Assembly (NCBI RefSeq): GCF_014645835.1
Contig: NZ_BMMM01000008.1
Span: 62,001-126,000, forward strand
Reading direction: 5' to 3'
Origin: Streptomyces albiflavescens
GTDB lineage: Bacteria > Actinomycetota > Actinomycetes > Streptomycetales > Streptomycetaceae
DNA length: 64,000 nucleotides
Below, piece by piece: positions 45,701 to 53,644 of the stretch. Positions within the stretch are counted from its first letter, which is position 1. Each line of letters opens with the position of its first letter. A program made the position numbers and the translations under genes. The notes beneath the pieces are model-generated. The model did no database searches. It saw only the letters and a program-made list of their open reading frames with translations, and was not told the DNA's origin.

Positions 45701-46222
45701 GGCAGAGCGACATGCCGACATACCGATGCCACCGCCACCGCCGGTGGCCTTGAGCATCACGGGATAGCCGATGCGGTCGGCGGCTTCCAGAGCTTCCGGC
45801 AGGCCGGGGAGGAGCCCCGTGCCCGGCGCCAGGGGCACCCCCGCCGCCTCCGCCGCCGCTCGCGCCGTGTGCTTCGCGCCGAACAGCTCCAGCTGCTGCG
45901 GTGTCGGCCCCACGAACACGATCCCGGCGTCCTCGCAGCGCCGCGCGAACGCCGCGTCCTCGGACAGGAAGCCGTACCCGGGGTGGATCGCACCGGCACC
46001 GGTGTCCTTGGCCGCCTTCAGAACGAGGTCGGCGTCGAGGTACGACTCCTTGGCGGGCGCGGGGCCCAGCCGTACCGCCTCGTCGGCGAGCCGGACATGG
46101 GGTGCGGAGCGGTCGGGGTCGGAGTACACGGCGACCGTGCGCAGGCCGAGTTCGCGGGCCGTCCGGATGATCCGTACCGCGATCTCGCCCCGGTTGGCGA
46201 CGAGCAGAGTGTCGAAGGTCAT
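42695..46222 (-). CDS. Biotin-dependent urea or guanidine carboxylase
   Basis: 1175-aa single-chain carboxylase. The biotin carboxylase domain (about 1-445) has KATGGGGGIGM and EVNTRLQVEHP. A KipI/KipA-like carboxyltransferase block spans about 460-1040. The biotinyl domain carries EAMKME with biotin on Lys1134. Output feeds AtzF through allophanate. Homologues beside paired DUF1989 genes have been shown to be guanidine carboxylases, so the substrate is open. The ATG at 46222 overlaps the upstream stop (ATGA). Confidence 0.9.
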   Translation of the reverse strand: MTFDTLLVANRGEIAVRIIRTARELGLRTVAVYSDPDRSAPHVRLADEAVRLGPAPAKESYLDADLVLKAAKDTGAGAIHPGYGFLSEDAAFARRCEDAGIVFVGPTPQQLELFGAKHTARAAAEAAGVPLAPGTGLLPGLPEALEAADRIGYPVMLKATGGGGGIGMSACRSADELTEAWERVQRVAAASFSSAGVFLEHLVEHARHVEVQVFGDGRGHVVTFGDRDCSLQRRNQKVLEEAPAPGLPARVRDQLASSARDLCASVDYRSAGTVEFVYDAAREEAYFLEVNTRLQVEHPVTEEVYGIDLVAWMLRLARGESDVVRDPGAPRGHAVEARVYAEDPSREHRPSAGLLTRVEFPGGVRVDGWVETGTEVTTSYDPMLAKVIAYGSDRAHALERLDEALARTRVDGIETNLGLVRAALAEESFRAATHSTATLAWIADPTARIEVVTGGTLTTVQDWPGRTGYWQVGVPPCGPMDDLSFRLGNRALGNHEGAPGLECTLRGPTLRFTHATTVCVTGAPAPVTVDGAPVAQWEPVAVPAGAVLEVGAPAEHGLRTYVLFAGGGLDVPAFLGSAATFTLGRFGGHGGRTLRTGDVLHGGSVTDHGVPVPLGDRPVFASAWRVGALEGPHAAPEFFTEDDIHDFYAADWKVHFNSARTGVRLVGPKPRWARTDGGEAGLHPSNIHDTPYSVGAVDYTGDMPVLLGPDGPSLGGFVCPATVVSTERWKLGQFRPGDTVRFAPLAEDGSARPAIVDGGVLARDGDVTFRRSGDDNLLVEFGPMQLDLALRMRVQALMEAVAEADLDGVTDLTPGIRSLQIQTDPRRLPQRALLATVRAIAAALPPSDQLVVPSRTVHLPLSWDDPATREAIARYMAGVRDDAPWCPWNIEFIRRVNGLDSVEDVHRTVFDAEYLVLGLGDVYLGAPVATPLDPRHRLVTTKYNPARTWTAENSVGIGGAYLCVYGMEGPGGYQFVGRTTQVWSGWQQRGAFELGSPWLLRFFDRIKWYPVEPEELLQLRADITSGRFVPRIEEGEFSLAEYEAFLAENADSIAEFRSRQGAAFSTERDAWEAAGEFARAEAATAPSAPAAEVTVPEGGHLVEAEFAASVWQLNVRTGDEVTTGQPLLALEAMKMESRVPAPMNGVVKEILAKPGDQVEAGTPLVVLAPAEPTVP

Positions 46223-46818
46223 TCCGGCGCCCCGATGGCCATCTCCACGGCGGTCGGCTCGAAGCCGTTGCAAGGGTTGTTGATCTGGGGGCAGTTGGAG
46301 ACCAGCACGATCACGTCGCGCTCGGCACGCAGCGTCAGCTGCAGCCCCGGCGCCGAGATGCCGTCGACGATGCCGAGGGTGCCGTCCTTCTCGACCGGCA
46401 CGTTCATGTACCAGTTGATGTTGGAGACGAGATCCCGTTTGCCGAGGCCGTACTTGGCACCCTCCGCGAGGAAATTGTCCACACAGGCGTGCTGGGACCA
46501 GGTGTGGTGTCCGTACCGCAGCGTGTTCGACTCCTTGGAGCAGGCGCCGCCGACCGTGTCGTGCCGGCCGACCTCGTCCGCCACGACGGTCATCAGCGGG
46601 GTGTGCTCGTTGGACATCAGCACACTGCCCGTGGTCAGGAAGATGTTGCCCTGCGCGTGGATCGTGTCGGGCGCGCTGTAGCGGACCGCGGTGTCATGGG
46701 CGTCGTACACCAGGAAGTCGACGGCCTGGTTGCCGTGCAGATCGGTGACGGTGAGCGTTTCGCCGGCGCGGACGACGGCCGACCAGGCGGCCCGGGCCGG
46801 AACAACGGTGCGGGTCAT
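46219..46818 (-). CDS. DUF1989 protein, urea-carboxylase-associated type (candidate carboxyguanidine deiminase subunit)
   Basis: 199 aa. DUF1989 core with LHGNQAVDFLVYDA at about 27-40, and CSKESNTLRYG near 95. The C-terminus has CPQINNPCNGF, in which cysteines could bind metal. Homologous pairs (CgdA/CgdB) deiminate carboxyguanidine to allophanate. ATG at 46818 follows GAGGGGG; its stop overlaps the carboxylase start and its start overlaps the stop of the paralogue, so all are tightly coupled. Confidence 0.85.
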   Translation of the reverse strand: MTRTVVPARAAWSAVVRAGETLTVTDLHGNQAVDFLVYDAHDTAVRYSAPDTIHAQGNIFLTTGSVLMSNEHTPLMTVVADEVGRHDTVGGACSKESNTLRYGHHTWSQHACVDNFLAEGAKYGLGKRDLVSNINWYMNVPVEKDGTLGIVDGISAPGLQLTLRAERDVIVLVSNCPQINNPCNGFEPTAVEMAIGAPE

Positions 46819-47639
46819 GCGATCCCCCTCGCGGCAAGGAATTCGGCGGTGTTCAGGAAGGCGCGGCGGCCCTCGGGCGTCGCCTCCCACAGCAGGTCGC
46901 CCGGCCTGGTCGCCTCCGAGCGCCACGCGAGCACCTCCAGCGGGGTGCTCACGTACTCAGGCCGGGGATCGGCCGGGTGCGGCACGTTCGCGATCAGTAC
47001 GGTGACCTCCTGTTCGGTGCGCAGGGTCACGCTGCCGCCGGGCCCGGCCGAGCCGGTGAAGTCCAGCGAACCGTCGTCGCGGACCTCCACGCCCTGGAAG
47101 AAGGAGAGCGAGGGCGGAAGATCACGCGGTTGGAGCCCGTTCTTGGCGGCGGCCAGTGTGAACAGCTCGCGGCCGGCCGGGGAGGGGGACTGCGGCGTCC
47201 CGTCCCCGTACCGGTCGGTGTTCCGTACGAGCGTGGAGGTGCCGCACAGCGCGTCGTGCCGCCCGGAGGTGTCGGCGATCACCGAGGCCAGCACCCGGCC
47301 CTGGTCGGACAGGAGCAGCTGACCCTCGCCCAGGTACGCGTTCCACTGGACCTTGACCGTGTCCGCCACGTTCAGGCGCTCCCAGGGCCGGTCGGCGACG
47401 TACAGCAGGAGGTGCGCACACGCATCGCCGCGCAGGTCGGTCAGCCGCAGCTCGGTGCCGCGGGCCAGCACCCTGTGCGTGTAGTTGCCGCCCGACACCG
47501 TCTCCGCCCATACCAGGTGGCCCGCCTCGCAGGGAGGCGTGGGCCACGCGCCGGCGGGGACGACGGGCATGGCCTCGGCGTGGGTGCCGTCCTGGGATCG
47601 GGCGTGGTCACGGGCTCCGTAAGTGGTCGCTGTCGCCAT
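46815..47639 (-). CDS. Second DUF1989 protein of the pair
   Basis: 274 aa, longer and diverged from its neighbour. DUF1989 core with LTDLRGDACAHLLLY at about 66-80 and CGTSTLVRNTDRYG near 137. It is the first gene of the operon. The ATG at 47639 has GGAGG 9 nt upstream, and the 22-bp CTGTC/GACAG palindrome lies 33-54 bp before it. The presence of two non-identical DUF1989 genes is the hallmark of the guanidine-type operon. Confidence 0.85.
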   Translation of the reverse strand: MATATTYGARDHARSQDGTHAEAMPVVPAGAWPTPPCEAGHLVWAETVSGGNYTHRVLARGTELRLTDLRGDACAHLLLYVADRPWERLNVADTVKVQWNAYLGEGQLLLSDQGRVLASVIADTSGRHDALCGTSTLVRNTDRYGDGTPQSPSPAGRELFTLAAAKNGLQPRDLPPSLSFFQGVEVRDDGSLDFTGSAGPGGSVTLRTEQEVTVLIANVPHPADPRPEYVSTPLEVLAWRSEATRPGDLLWEATPEGRRAFLNTAEFLAARGIA

Positions 47640-47671
47640 CGCGGGACCTCCGGCTGTTGACGGCTCGGGTT

Positions 47672-47693
47672 ATTTCTGTCGCGCGACAGAAAT
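47672..47693. promoter_or_regulatory. Operator 1 of the TetR regulator (perfect 22-bp palindrome)
   Basis: Arms ATTTCTGTC and GACAGAAAT around GCGC form a perfect palindrome, in the gap between the DUF1989 operon (minus) and tetR (plus). A nearly identical element, including the following TAGGG, lies before the APC permease at 56198-56219. Confidence 0.82.
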
Positions 47694-47836
47694 TAGGGGT
47701 GGGTCAGGTCGATGCCGTGTCTCGTGCGTTGCCGTCGGGTTACCGATCCCTCACGCCGGCGCCTGGGGGTGCCCCCCGACGGGGCGCGGGGAACTGTGCG
47801 ACCGGCCACGGCGGACCCGCAGCTAGGATCGAACGC

Positions 47837-48463
47837 ATGGGAACCGGTGGTGGACGGCGCGTCGGCCGGCCGCGCGCAGCGCAGCGGCCGGACAGCGGGC
47901 TGACCCCGCGCGCCGAACTGCTCGCCGCCGCCGCCGAGTTGTTCACCACACGCGGCTACGCGGCGACGACCACCCGTGCCGTCGCGGAGCGGGCCGGCAT
48001 GCGCCAGGCCTCCATGTACCACTACGTCTCCGGTAAGGAAGAGCTGCTCGCCGAGCTCCTGGAGTCCACGGTCACGCCTTCGCTGACCTTCGCCCGCAAG
48101 CTCCTCGCGGACGACGCGGCCCCGGCGGGGAGTCGACTGTGGGAGCTGTGCCGTACGGATGTGGAGCTGCTCTGCGGTGGCCCGCACAACCTCGGCGGGC
48201 TTTATCTGCTGCCTGAGGTGCGCACCGAACGCTTCGCGGGCTTCCATGCCGTACGGGCCGAACTCAAGGACGCCTACCGTCAGTTGCTCGCCGCGACGCC
48301 GGCGGGGGGCGTGCTGGCCAAGAGTGAGCTCGATCTGCGCACGGATCTGCTGTTCGGGCTGATCGAGGGGGTCATCCTTGTGCACCGATCCGATCCGGAA
48401 CGGCCGGTGTCGGCGTTCGCCGAGGCCACGGCGGACGCGGCGCTGCGGATCGCCGGAATCTGA
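47837..48463 (+). CDS. TetR-family transcriptional regulator
   Basis: 208-aa repressor. The HTH is at about 35-60 (TTRGYAATTTRAVAERAGMRQ), followed by a ligand domain with LLCGGPHNLGG. The ATG at 47837 lies 6 nt after TAGGAT (47825-47830), so it is probably leaderless; an in-frame reading from 47657 is rejected. Divergent position and the palindrome at 47672 make it the likely controller of the carboxylase operon and, by the second palindrome, of the APC permease. Confidence 0.88.
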   Translation: MGTGGGRRVGRPRAAQRPDSGLTPRAELLAAAAELFTTRGYAATTTRAVAERAGMRQASMYHYVSGKEELLAELLESTVTPSLTFARKLLADDAAPAGSRLWELCRTDVELLCGGPHNLGGLYLLPEVRTERFAGFHAVRAELKDAYRQLLAATPAGGVLAKSELDLRTDLLFGLIEGVILVHRSDPERPVSAFAEATADAALRIAGI

Positions 48464-48520
48464 GCCGGTTCCGAGCCGAAACCGAGCCGGATTCCGAGCC
48501 GGATTCCGAGCCTGAATCGG
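48461..48520. repeat. 12-bp degenerate tandem repeat after tetR
   Basis: About five units of type CCGAGCCGGATT. Two are perfect (48482-48493 and 48494-48505). The array begins at the tetR stop codon. Confidence 0.7.
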
Positions 48521-48829
48521 AGCCCGGGTTCCCGGAGTTCTCACCCCTCCAGGGGATGGCCTTCGTATGCCCGTACGTCGTCACGCACCGTGTGCGAACG
48601 AGGTCTCAGCGTGCAAATGAGGCCGAGGCTACTCCTGTCCCGAAGGCGTTTTCAGGTGCTTGCGGAATATGACACAGCGATGATCCGGTCGGACTAAGCT
48701 CGCCCGCAGCGCACCGAGTTGAGGTGTATTCGTGCGCTTGTTCCCAAAAGTTCCGAAGATTCAGTTTGACCATGCCGTTTCCCCCCAACCTTCCCCGACC
48801 CCCCAGTCGATTTGTCTCAGAGGGCATAC
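48464..48829. other. 366-bp region upstream of the rar conservon
   Basis: No gene. The first 60 bp is the 12-bp repeat. TAAGCT at about 48694 is a possible -10 for rarA, leaving a leader of about 130 nt. Nothing else recognisable. Confidence 0.5.
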
Positions 48830-50422
48830 ATGGTGAGTGTTCAATCGCCTCCCGGTGGCCGTGAACTTCCCTACGCGCGCGTGCTGTTGCTGCCCGCCAT
48901 ACTGATGGCCGCGGCGACCGGAGCCGCCGTCGCCGTCGTGACCGACCCGGCCCGGGCCGCCGTCGGCTGGTGCGGCGGCATCGCGACGCTCCTGGTCATC
49001 GCGATCGGCGCCGAAGCCGTACGCCGCGGCCGCATCGCCCGCGACCTGCGCGCCGAACTCGCTCGACGCACCGCTGACGCGGAACAGCGCATCGCCGCCC
49101 ACGACCAGGACATCGTGTACCTGCACGAGAACGTCCTGCCCGCCGCGCTCGACCAGCTGCGCGGCGGCGATTCCCCCGCAGAGGTGATTCGCACCCTGGG
49201 TCGCGACAACCCGGACCACCGCGGAATCCCCGAAGCGCAGCGCGATCTGCTGAAGACGCTGCTCAAGATCATCGACACCGAGGAGTCGATGCGCGACGCG
49301 GCGCAGCGCTCCTTCGTCAACATCGCGCGGCGCGTCCAGGCCATCGTCCACCAGCAGAACAATGAACTGCGCGAGATGGAGGAGGACCACGGGCGCAACC
49401 CCGAGGTCTTCGACGACCTCCTGCGCATCGACCACGGCACCGCGCTGATCGGCCGTCTCGCCGACTCCATCGCGGTCCTCGGCGGCGGCCGTCCCGGGCG
49501 CCAATGGCCCCAGCCCGTACCGCTGTTCAGCGTGCTGCGCGGCGCGATGTCCCGGATCCTCGAGTACCGCCGCATCGAGCTGCACAACATCGTCGACGTC
49601 GCCGTCAAGGGCGTATCCGTCGAACCGCTCATCCACGCCCTCGCCGAGCTCCTCGACAACGCCACGCGCTACTCGCCGCCGCACACCAAGGTGCACGTCA
49701 CCGCCATCGAGGTGCAGACCGGCGTCGCCATCGAGATCGAGGACGGCGGCGTCAGCCTCAGCGACGAGGCCCGCGGCAAGATCGAGGAGCTGCTCCGACT
49801 GGCCGCGGCCGGCGTCGACCCGAACGTCATGGGGCAGGCCCCACGGCTCGGCATGGCGGTCGTCGGCCGACTCGCGCAGATGTACAGCATGCAGATCTCC
49901 CTGCGGCAGTCCGCGTACGGCGGCGTCCGTGCCGTCCTCATCGCGCCGCGCGACATGCTCACCACGGGCCCGGCCCCCGGTCTCGCGCACGGCGTCGGCG
50001 CGCCCTCCGTGACAGGTGTCGACACCGGCGGCGTCGAGGGTCCGGCGCGCAAGCCCAAGAAGCGCCGCCCGACCACCGGGCCCCGGATCCCGGCCCCGAT
50101 CGGCGGGACCACGGACGACGACGTCCCCACGGTCACCGAGTGGACGGCCAACGGGCTGCCGCAGCGCCGCAGCCGGGTCAAAGTCCCGCTCAGCCAGCGG
50201 TACGCCGAGGCGGCACAGGCCGAGGCGGAGGCTGCCGAGGCGAAGGCGGCAGCGGCCTCCGCATGGTCACCCGAGCCCGTCCCGGAGGAGAAGGAACCCG
50301 AACCGGGTCTGTGGGTCGAGGCGTTCATGAACGGACTCAAGGGTGATCCGGACCCGACCGCATTCGCCAGGAACAACGAGGCGGCCCCTGCCGAGGCCGA
50401 CGACGAGGGGGACCTCAAGTGA
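48830..50422 (+). CDS. rarA: Conservon sensor-kinase-like membrane protein RarA/CvnA
   Basis: 530 aa. Two N-terminal helices (about 14-58) are followed by a coiled-coil signalling region and an HATPase-type ATP domain (about 265-375, ELLDNATRYSPP). A disordered charged tail of about 150 residues follows. No standard phosphotransfer His box is clear. It is the first gene of the five-gene rar (cvn9-type) unit that represses aerial mycelium formation in Streptomyces. ATG at 48830 has GAGGG; TTG at 48812 is possible. Confidence 0.9.
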   Translation: MVSVQSPPGGRELPYARVLLLPAILMAAATGAAVAVVTDPARAAVGWCGGIATLLVIAIGAEAVRRGRIARDLRAELARRTADAEQRIAAHDQDIVYLHENVLPAALDQLRGGDSPAEVIRTLGRDNPDHRGIPEAQRDLLKTLLKIIDTEESMRDAAQRSFVNIARRVQAIVHQQNNELREMEEDHGRNPEVFDDLLRIDHGTALIGRLADSIAVLGGGRPGRQWPQPVPLFSVLRGAMSRILEYRRIELHNIVDVAVKGVSVEPLIHALAELLDNATRYSPPHTKVHVTAIEVQTGVAIEIEDGGVSLSDEARGKIEELLRLAAAGVDPNVMGQAPRLGMAVVGRLAQMYSMQISLRQSAYGGVRAVLIAPRDMLTTGPAPGLAHGVGAPSVTGVDTGGVEGPARKPKKRRPTTGPRIPAPIGGTTDDDVPTVTEWTANGLPQRRSRVKVPLSQRYAEAAQAEAEAAEAKAAAASAWSPEPVPEEKEPEPGLWVEAFMNGLKGDPDPTAFARNNEAAPAEADDEGDLK

Positions 50423-50826
50423 TCCAGCAGCGAGCCAACTTCGACTGGATGCTCAAGGAGCTCGCCGACGGCGTTCCGGGCATCCAGCAGATCGTGGTGC
50501 TCTCCGCCGACGGCCTGCGCATCGCCCGCTACGGCGGTGACCCGGACGCCGCCGACCGGGTCGCCGCGGCCTGCGCGGGCCTGCAGAGCCTGGCCGGAGC
50601 CGTCGCGAACGAGATCCCCCGCAGTGACGGCCGGATGCGCATGGTCATCATCGAGATCAACGGCGGTTACTTCTATCTGATGTCCGCGGGACCCAACGCC
50701 TATCTCGCGGTGCTCGCCAACCAGACCGCGGAGCCGGGCCTGATGAGCAACCGCATGCGTGACCTCGTCGTACGGATCGGCGCCCATCTGACGAGTCCGC
50801 CGCGGCGCAACGGGCAGACCGTATGA
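50419..50826 (+). CDS. rarB: Roadblock/LC7-domain protein RarB/CvnB
   Basis: 135-aa roadblock fold protein (about residues 10-110, QQIVVLSADGLRIA), thought to control the conservon GTPase. GTG at 50419 overlaps the rarA stop by 4 nt, and its own stop overlaps rarC, so the genes are translationally coupled. Confidence 0.92.
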   Translation: MIQQRANFDWMLKELADGVPGIQQIVVLSADGLRIARYGGDPDAADRVAAACAGLQSLAGAVANEIPRSDGRMRMVIIEINGGYFYLMSAGPNAYLAVLANQTAEPGLMSNRMRDLVVRIGAHLTSPPRRNGQTV

Positions 50827-51245
50827 CTCCTCCGCAACGCCGGCGGCGCCACCCCAAGGAAGAACCCCCGGAGCCTCCCAAAGCGGCTCCCGCTCCGGCG
50901 GGCCAGGACAACCCGAAGGAACCCGAGCGCCTGTATGTCCTCACGGGCGGGGGAGAGGGCGGAGATCGGGCCGACATCGACCTGGTCACGTTAATCGTGG
51001 CGCGCGCCGACGTGCCGCCGCCCGCCATCCAGCCGGAGCAGTCGGCGCTGCTGCGGCTCTGCAAGGCCCCTCTGTCCGTGGCCGAGCTCTCGGCCTATCT
51101 CAACCTGCCGTTCAGCGTGGTGACCGTCCTGCTCACCGAGCTGCTGGCGGCCGAACTGGTACAGGCGCGCGCCCCGATCGTCCGTCGGGCGCTCCCCGAC
51201 CGTTCCCTCCTCGAAGCGGTGATGCATGGACTTCAAAAGCTCTGA
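50823..51245 (+). CDS. rarC: DUF742 winged-helix protein RarC/CvnC
   Basis: 140 aa. A Pro/Lys-rich N-terminus is followed by a DUF742 winged helix-turn-helix-like domain (about 70-135, LCKAPLSVAELSAYLNLP). It is a standard third member of conservons. ATGA overlap with rarB; its end overlaps the rarD start by 20 nt. Confidence 0.92.
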   Translation: MTPPQRRRRHPKEEPPEPPKAAPAPAGQDNPKEPERLYVLTGGGEGGDRADIDLVTLIVARADVPPPAIQPEQSALLRLCKAPLSVAELSAYLNLPFSVVTVLLTELLAAELVQARAPIVRRALPDRSLLEAVMHGLQKL

Positions 51246-51846
51246 CACCATCACGGGCCCTCGCGCCGAGGACCATCTGCCGCACACCGCGCAGGCGGCA
51301 GTGAAGATCGTGATCGTGGGCGGCTTCGGGGTCGGCAAGACGACCATGGTGGGCTCCGTCAGCGAGATCAGGCCGCTGACCACCGAAGAGACGATGACGC
51401 AGGCCGGCATCGGAGTCGACGACAACTACGGTTCCGAGACCAAGACGGCCACCACCGTCGCCATGGACTTCGGCCGCATCTCGATCACCGAGCAGCTGGT
51501 GCTCTATCTGTTCGGTACGCCCGGGCAGGAGCGCTTCTGGTTCCTGTGGAACGGCCTCTTCGAGGGCGCGCTCGGCGCGGTCGTGCTGATCGACACCCGC
51601 CGCCTGGAGGTCAGCTTCGACGTGATCGGCCGACTGGAGGAGCGCGGTGTGCCGTTCGTCGTCGCCATAAACGACTTCCCGGACGCGCCCCGTTATCCGG
51701 TCGAGGACCTGCGGGCCGCGCTCGACCTGTCCGAGGAGATCCCGATCGTGAAGTGCGACGCGCGCCGCAGGGCCTCCAGCCGGGACGTCCTGATGACGCT
51801 GATGCGCTTCCTGCACTCGCTGGCCATGTCCCGGGCGCGCGCCTGA
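51226..51846 (+). CDS. rarD: Small Ras-like GTPase RarD/CvnD
   Basis: 206-aa GTP-binding protein. P-loop GGFGVGKTT with Lys38, and G3 segment GTPGQERFW at about 102. The G4 position reads INDFPD rather than NKxD, so guanine specificity is not obvious from sequence. RarB is the expected regulator. It is followed after 76 nt by the P450 gene. Confidence 0.92.
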   Translation: MDFKSSDTITGPRAEDHLPHTAQAAVKIVIVGGFGVGKTTMVGSVSEIRPLTTEETMTQAGIGVDDNYGSETKTATTVAMDFGRISITEQLVLYLFGTPGQERFWFLWNGLFEGALGAVVLIDTRRLEVSFDVIGRLEERGVPFVVAINDFPDAPRYPVEDLRAALDLSEEIPIVKCDARRRASSRDVLMTLMRFLHSLAMSRARA

Positions 51847-51922
51847 GCTTCCCGTATCGACAGCAGCACACATACACCAACTCCCCATAAACCGGATCCC
51901 TTTCAGTTTCGGAGCGATCACC

Positions 51923-53392
51923 GTGACGCCTGAATCCCACTCCCCGACCGGTACGGACGACCCCACGCTCGGCCCGCCGCCCGGCTGCCCCGCCCATGGC
52001 CTCGGTCCCGGCGGGCTGCACCGCCTGTACGGACCCGAGGCGGAGGACCTGGGAGCCCTGTACGAGAAACTCCGCGCCGAACACGGCGCCGTCGCCCCCG
52101 CGCTGCTCCACGACGACGTGCCGATCTGGGTGGTGCTCGGCCACGGCGAGAACCTGCACATGCTGAGCAGCCCGGCGCAGTACGCGCACGACAGCCGCCT
52201 GTGGACCGCCGTCCAGGACGGCACGGTGAAGCCCGACAACCCGCTGATGCCTCTCTTCGCCTGGCAGCCCATCTGCGTCTACGCCGAGGGCGACGAGCAC
52301 CTGCGGCTGCGCGGGGCGGTCACCGGCGCCATCTCCACCATCGAGTTCCGCAGCCTGCGGCGTCACATCAACCGCGCGACACAGCACCTCGTCAACCAGT
52401 TCTGCGAGCTCGGCACGGCCGACCTGGTCAGTCAGTTCGCCGAGCACCTGCCCATGGCCGTGCTCTGCGAGATCCTCGGCATGCCCGAGGACTACAACGA
52501 GCGCTTGGTGCAGGCCGCCCGCGACATGCTCAAGGGCACCGAGACCGCGATCGCCAGCAACGAGTACGTCATGAGTGTGCTGACGCGGGTCACCACCCGG
52601 CGGCGCGCCAAGCCCGAGGACGACTTCACCAGCCACCTCATCAACCACCCGGCCGGGCTCACCGACGACGAGGTCGCCCAGCATCTGCGCCTCGTCCTGC
52701 TCGCCGCGTACGAGGCCACGGCCAACCTCATCGCCAACGTGCTGCGCATGGTGCTCACCGACCCGCGCTTCCGCGCCCAGCTGAACGGCGGCCAGATGAC
52801 GGTGCCGCAGGCGGTCGAGCAGTCCCTGTGGGACGAGCCGCCGTTCAGCGCCGTGCTGGGCTACTTCGCCAAGCAGGATACGGAGTTGGGCGGCCGGCGC
52901 ATCCGCAAGGGCGACGGACTGCTCTTCGCGATGGCGCCGGGCAACGTCGACCCGCGGGTCCGCCCCGACCTCACCGCCAACATGATGGGCAACCGATCGC
53001 ACCTCGCCTTCGGCGGCGGGCCTCACGAGTGCCCGGGCCAGGACATCGGCCGTGCCATCGCCGACGTCGGTGTCGACGCGCTGCTGATGCGCGTGCCGGA
53101 CGCCGAACTCGACTGCGAGGAGCACGAGTTGCGCTGGAGGTCGTCGATTTCGTCGCGCCACCTGGTGGAGCTGCCCGTGCGGTTCGCGCCGAAGCCACCG
53201 CAGGACGTGATGCAGCGTCCCGCCGTCAACGCGGTGCCGCGCCAACGGCCGAACTGGCAGGTCACGACGGAGCAGGCCGAGCCGGTCGCGCCCGCACCGC
53301 AGCCGGTGGCCCCCCAGCCCGCGTCGACACCGGAGCCGGCCCGCCGCCTCGGCGCCTGGCAGCGCTTCCTGCGCTGGTGGCGCGGCTACTGA
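51923..53392 (+). CDS. rarE: Cytochrome P450 RarE, CYP157-like
   Basis: 489-aa P450 of the conservon. The heme motif FGGGPHECPG contains the ligand Cys370. The I-helix segment AAYEAT is present. The K-helix position reads EQSLW (from Glu299), lacking the Arg of the otherwise near-universal ExxR, as is known for the CYP157 family. The C-terminal extension (about 430-489) is Pro/Gln-rich and basic. The physiological substrate is unknown. Confidence 0.92.
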   Translation: MTPESHSPTGTDDPTLGPPPGCPAHGLGPGGLHRLYGPEAEDLGALYEKLRAEHGAVAPALLHDDVPIWVVLGHGENLHMLSSPAQYAHDSRLWTAVQDGTVKPDNPLMPLFAWQPICVYAEGDEHLRLRGAVTGAISTIEFRSLRRHINRATQHLVNQFCELGTADLVSQFAEHLPMAVLCEILGMPEDYNERLVQAARDMLKGTETAIASNEYVMSVLTRVTTRRRAKPEDDFTSHLINHPAGLTDDEVAQHLRLVLLAAYEATANLIANVLRMVLTDPRFRAQLNGGQMTVPQAVEQSLWDEPPFSAVLGYFAKQDTELGGRRIRKGDGLLFAMAPGNVDPRVRPDLTANMMGNRSHLAFGGGPHECPGQDIGRAIADVGVDALLMRVPDAELDCEEHELRWRSSISSRHLVELPVRFAPKPPQDVMQRPAVNAVPRQRPNWQVTTEQAEPVAPAPQPVAPQPASTPEPARRLGAWQRFLRWWRGY

Positions 53393-53464
53393 GAGGCCGC
53401 GCGGCGAGGGCCGCGGGCCCCTTCGGCGGGACCTGTTGCGGCCCCGGGGCGTACGACGCATACG

Positions 53465-53644
53465 CGCCATGGGTGCTTATGCGTCGGAGAGTACCTGTGT
53501 GTCAGAGGGTGCCTATCTGTCGTAAAGCGCCTGCATGTCGGAGAGCGCCTACGTGTCAGAGGGTGCCTATGCGTCGGAGACTGCCCGCATGTCAGAGGGT
53601 GCCTACGCGTCGCGGGACGCCCACGCGTCGTACGAGGCCCAGGC
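53465..53644. repeat. 18-bp tandem array entering the pseudouridine synthase 3' end
   Basis: About nine 18-bp units of type GTCAGAGGGTGCCTACGC from 53483 to 53644, with weaker copies upstream to about 53465. From 53603 on the units are coding on the minus strand and give WASYDA/WASRDA. Confidence 0.88.

Noticed and set aside
47640..47836. Guanidine (ykkC) riboswitch before the DUF1989 operon
   Set aside because: The leader before the ATG at 47639 is too short and lacks the conserved ykkC core; a palindromic operator occupies the place.
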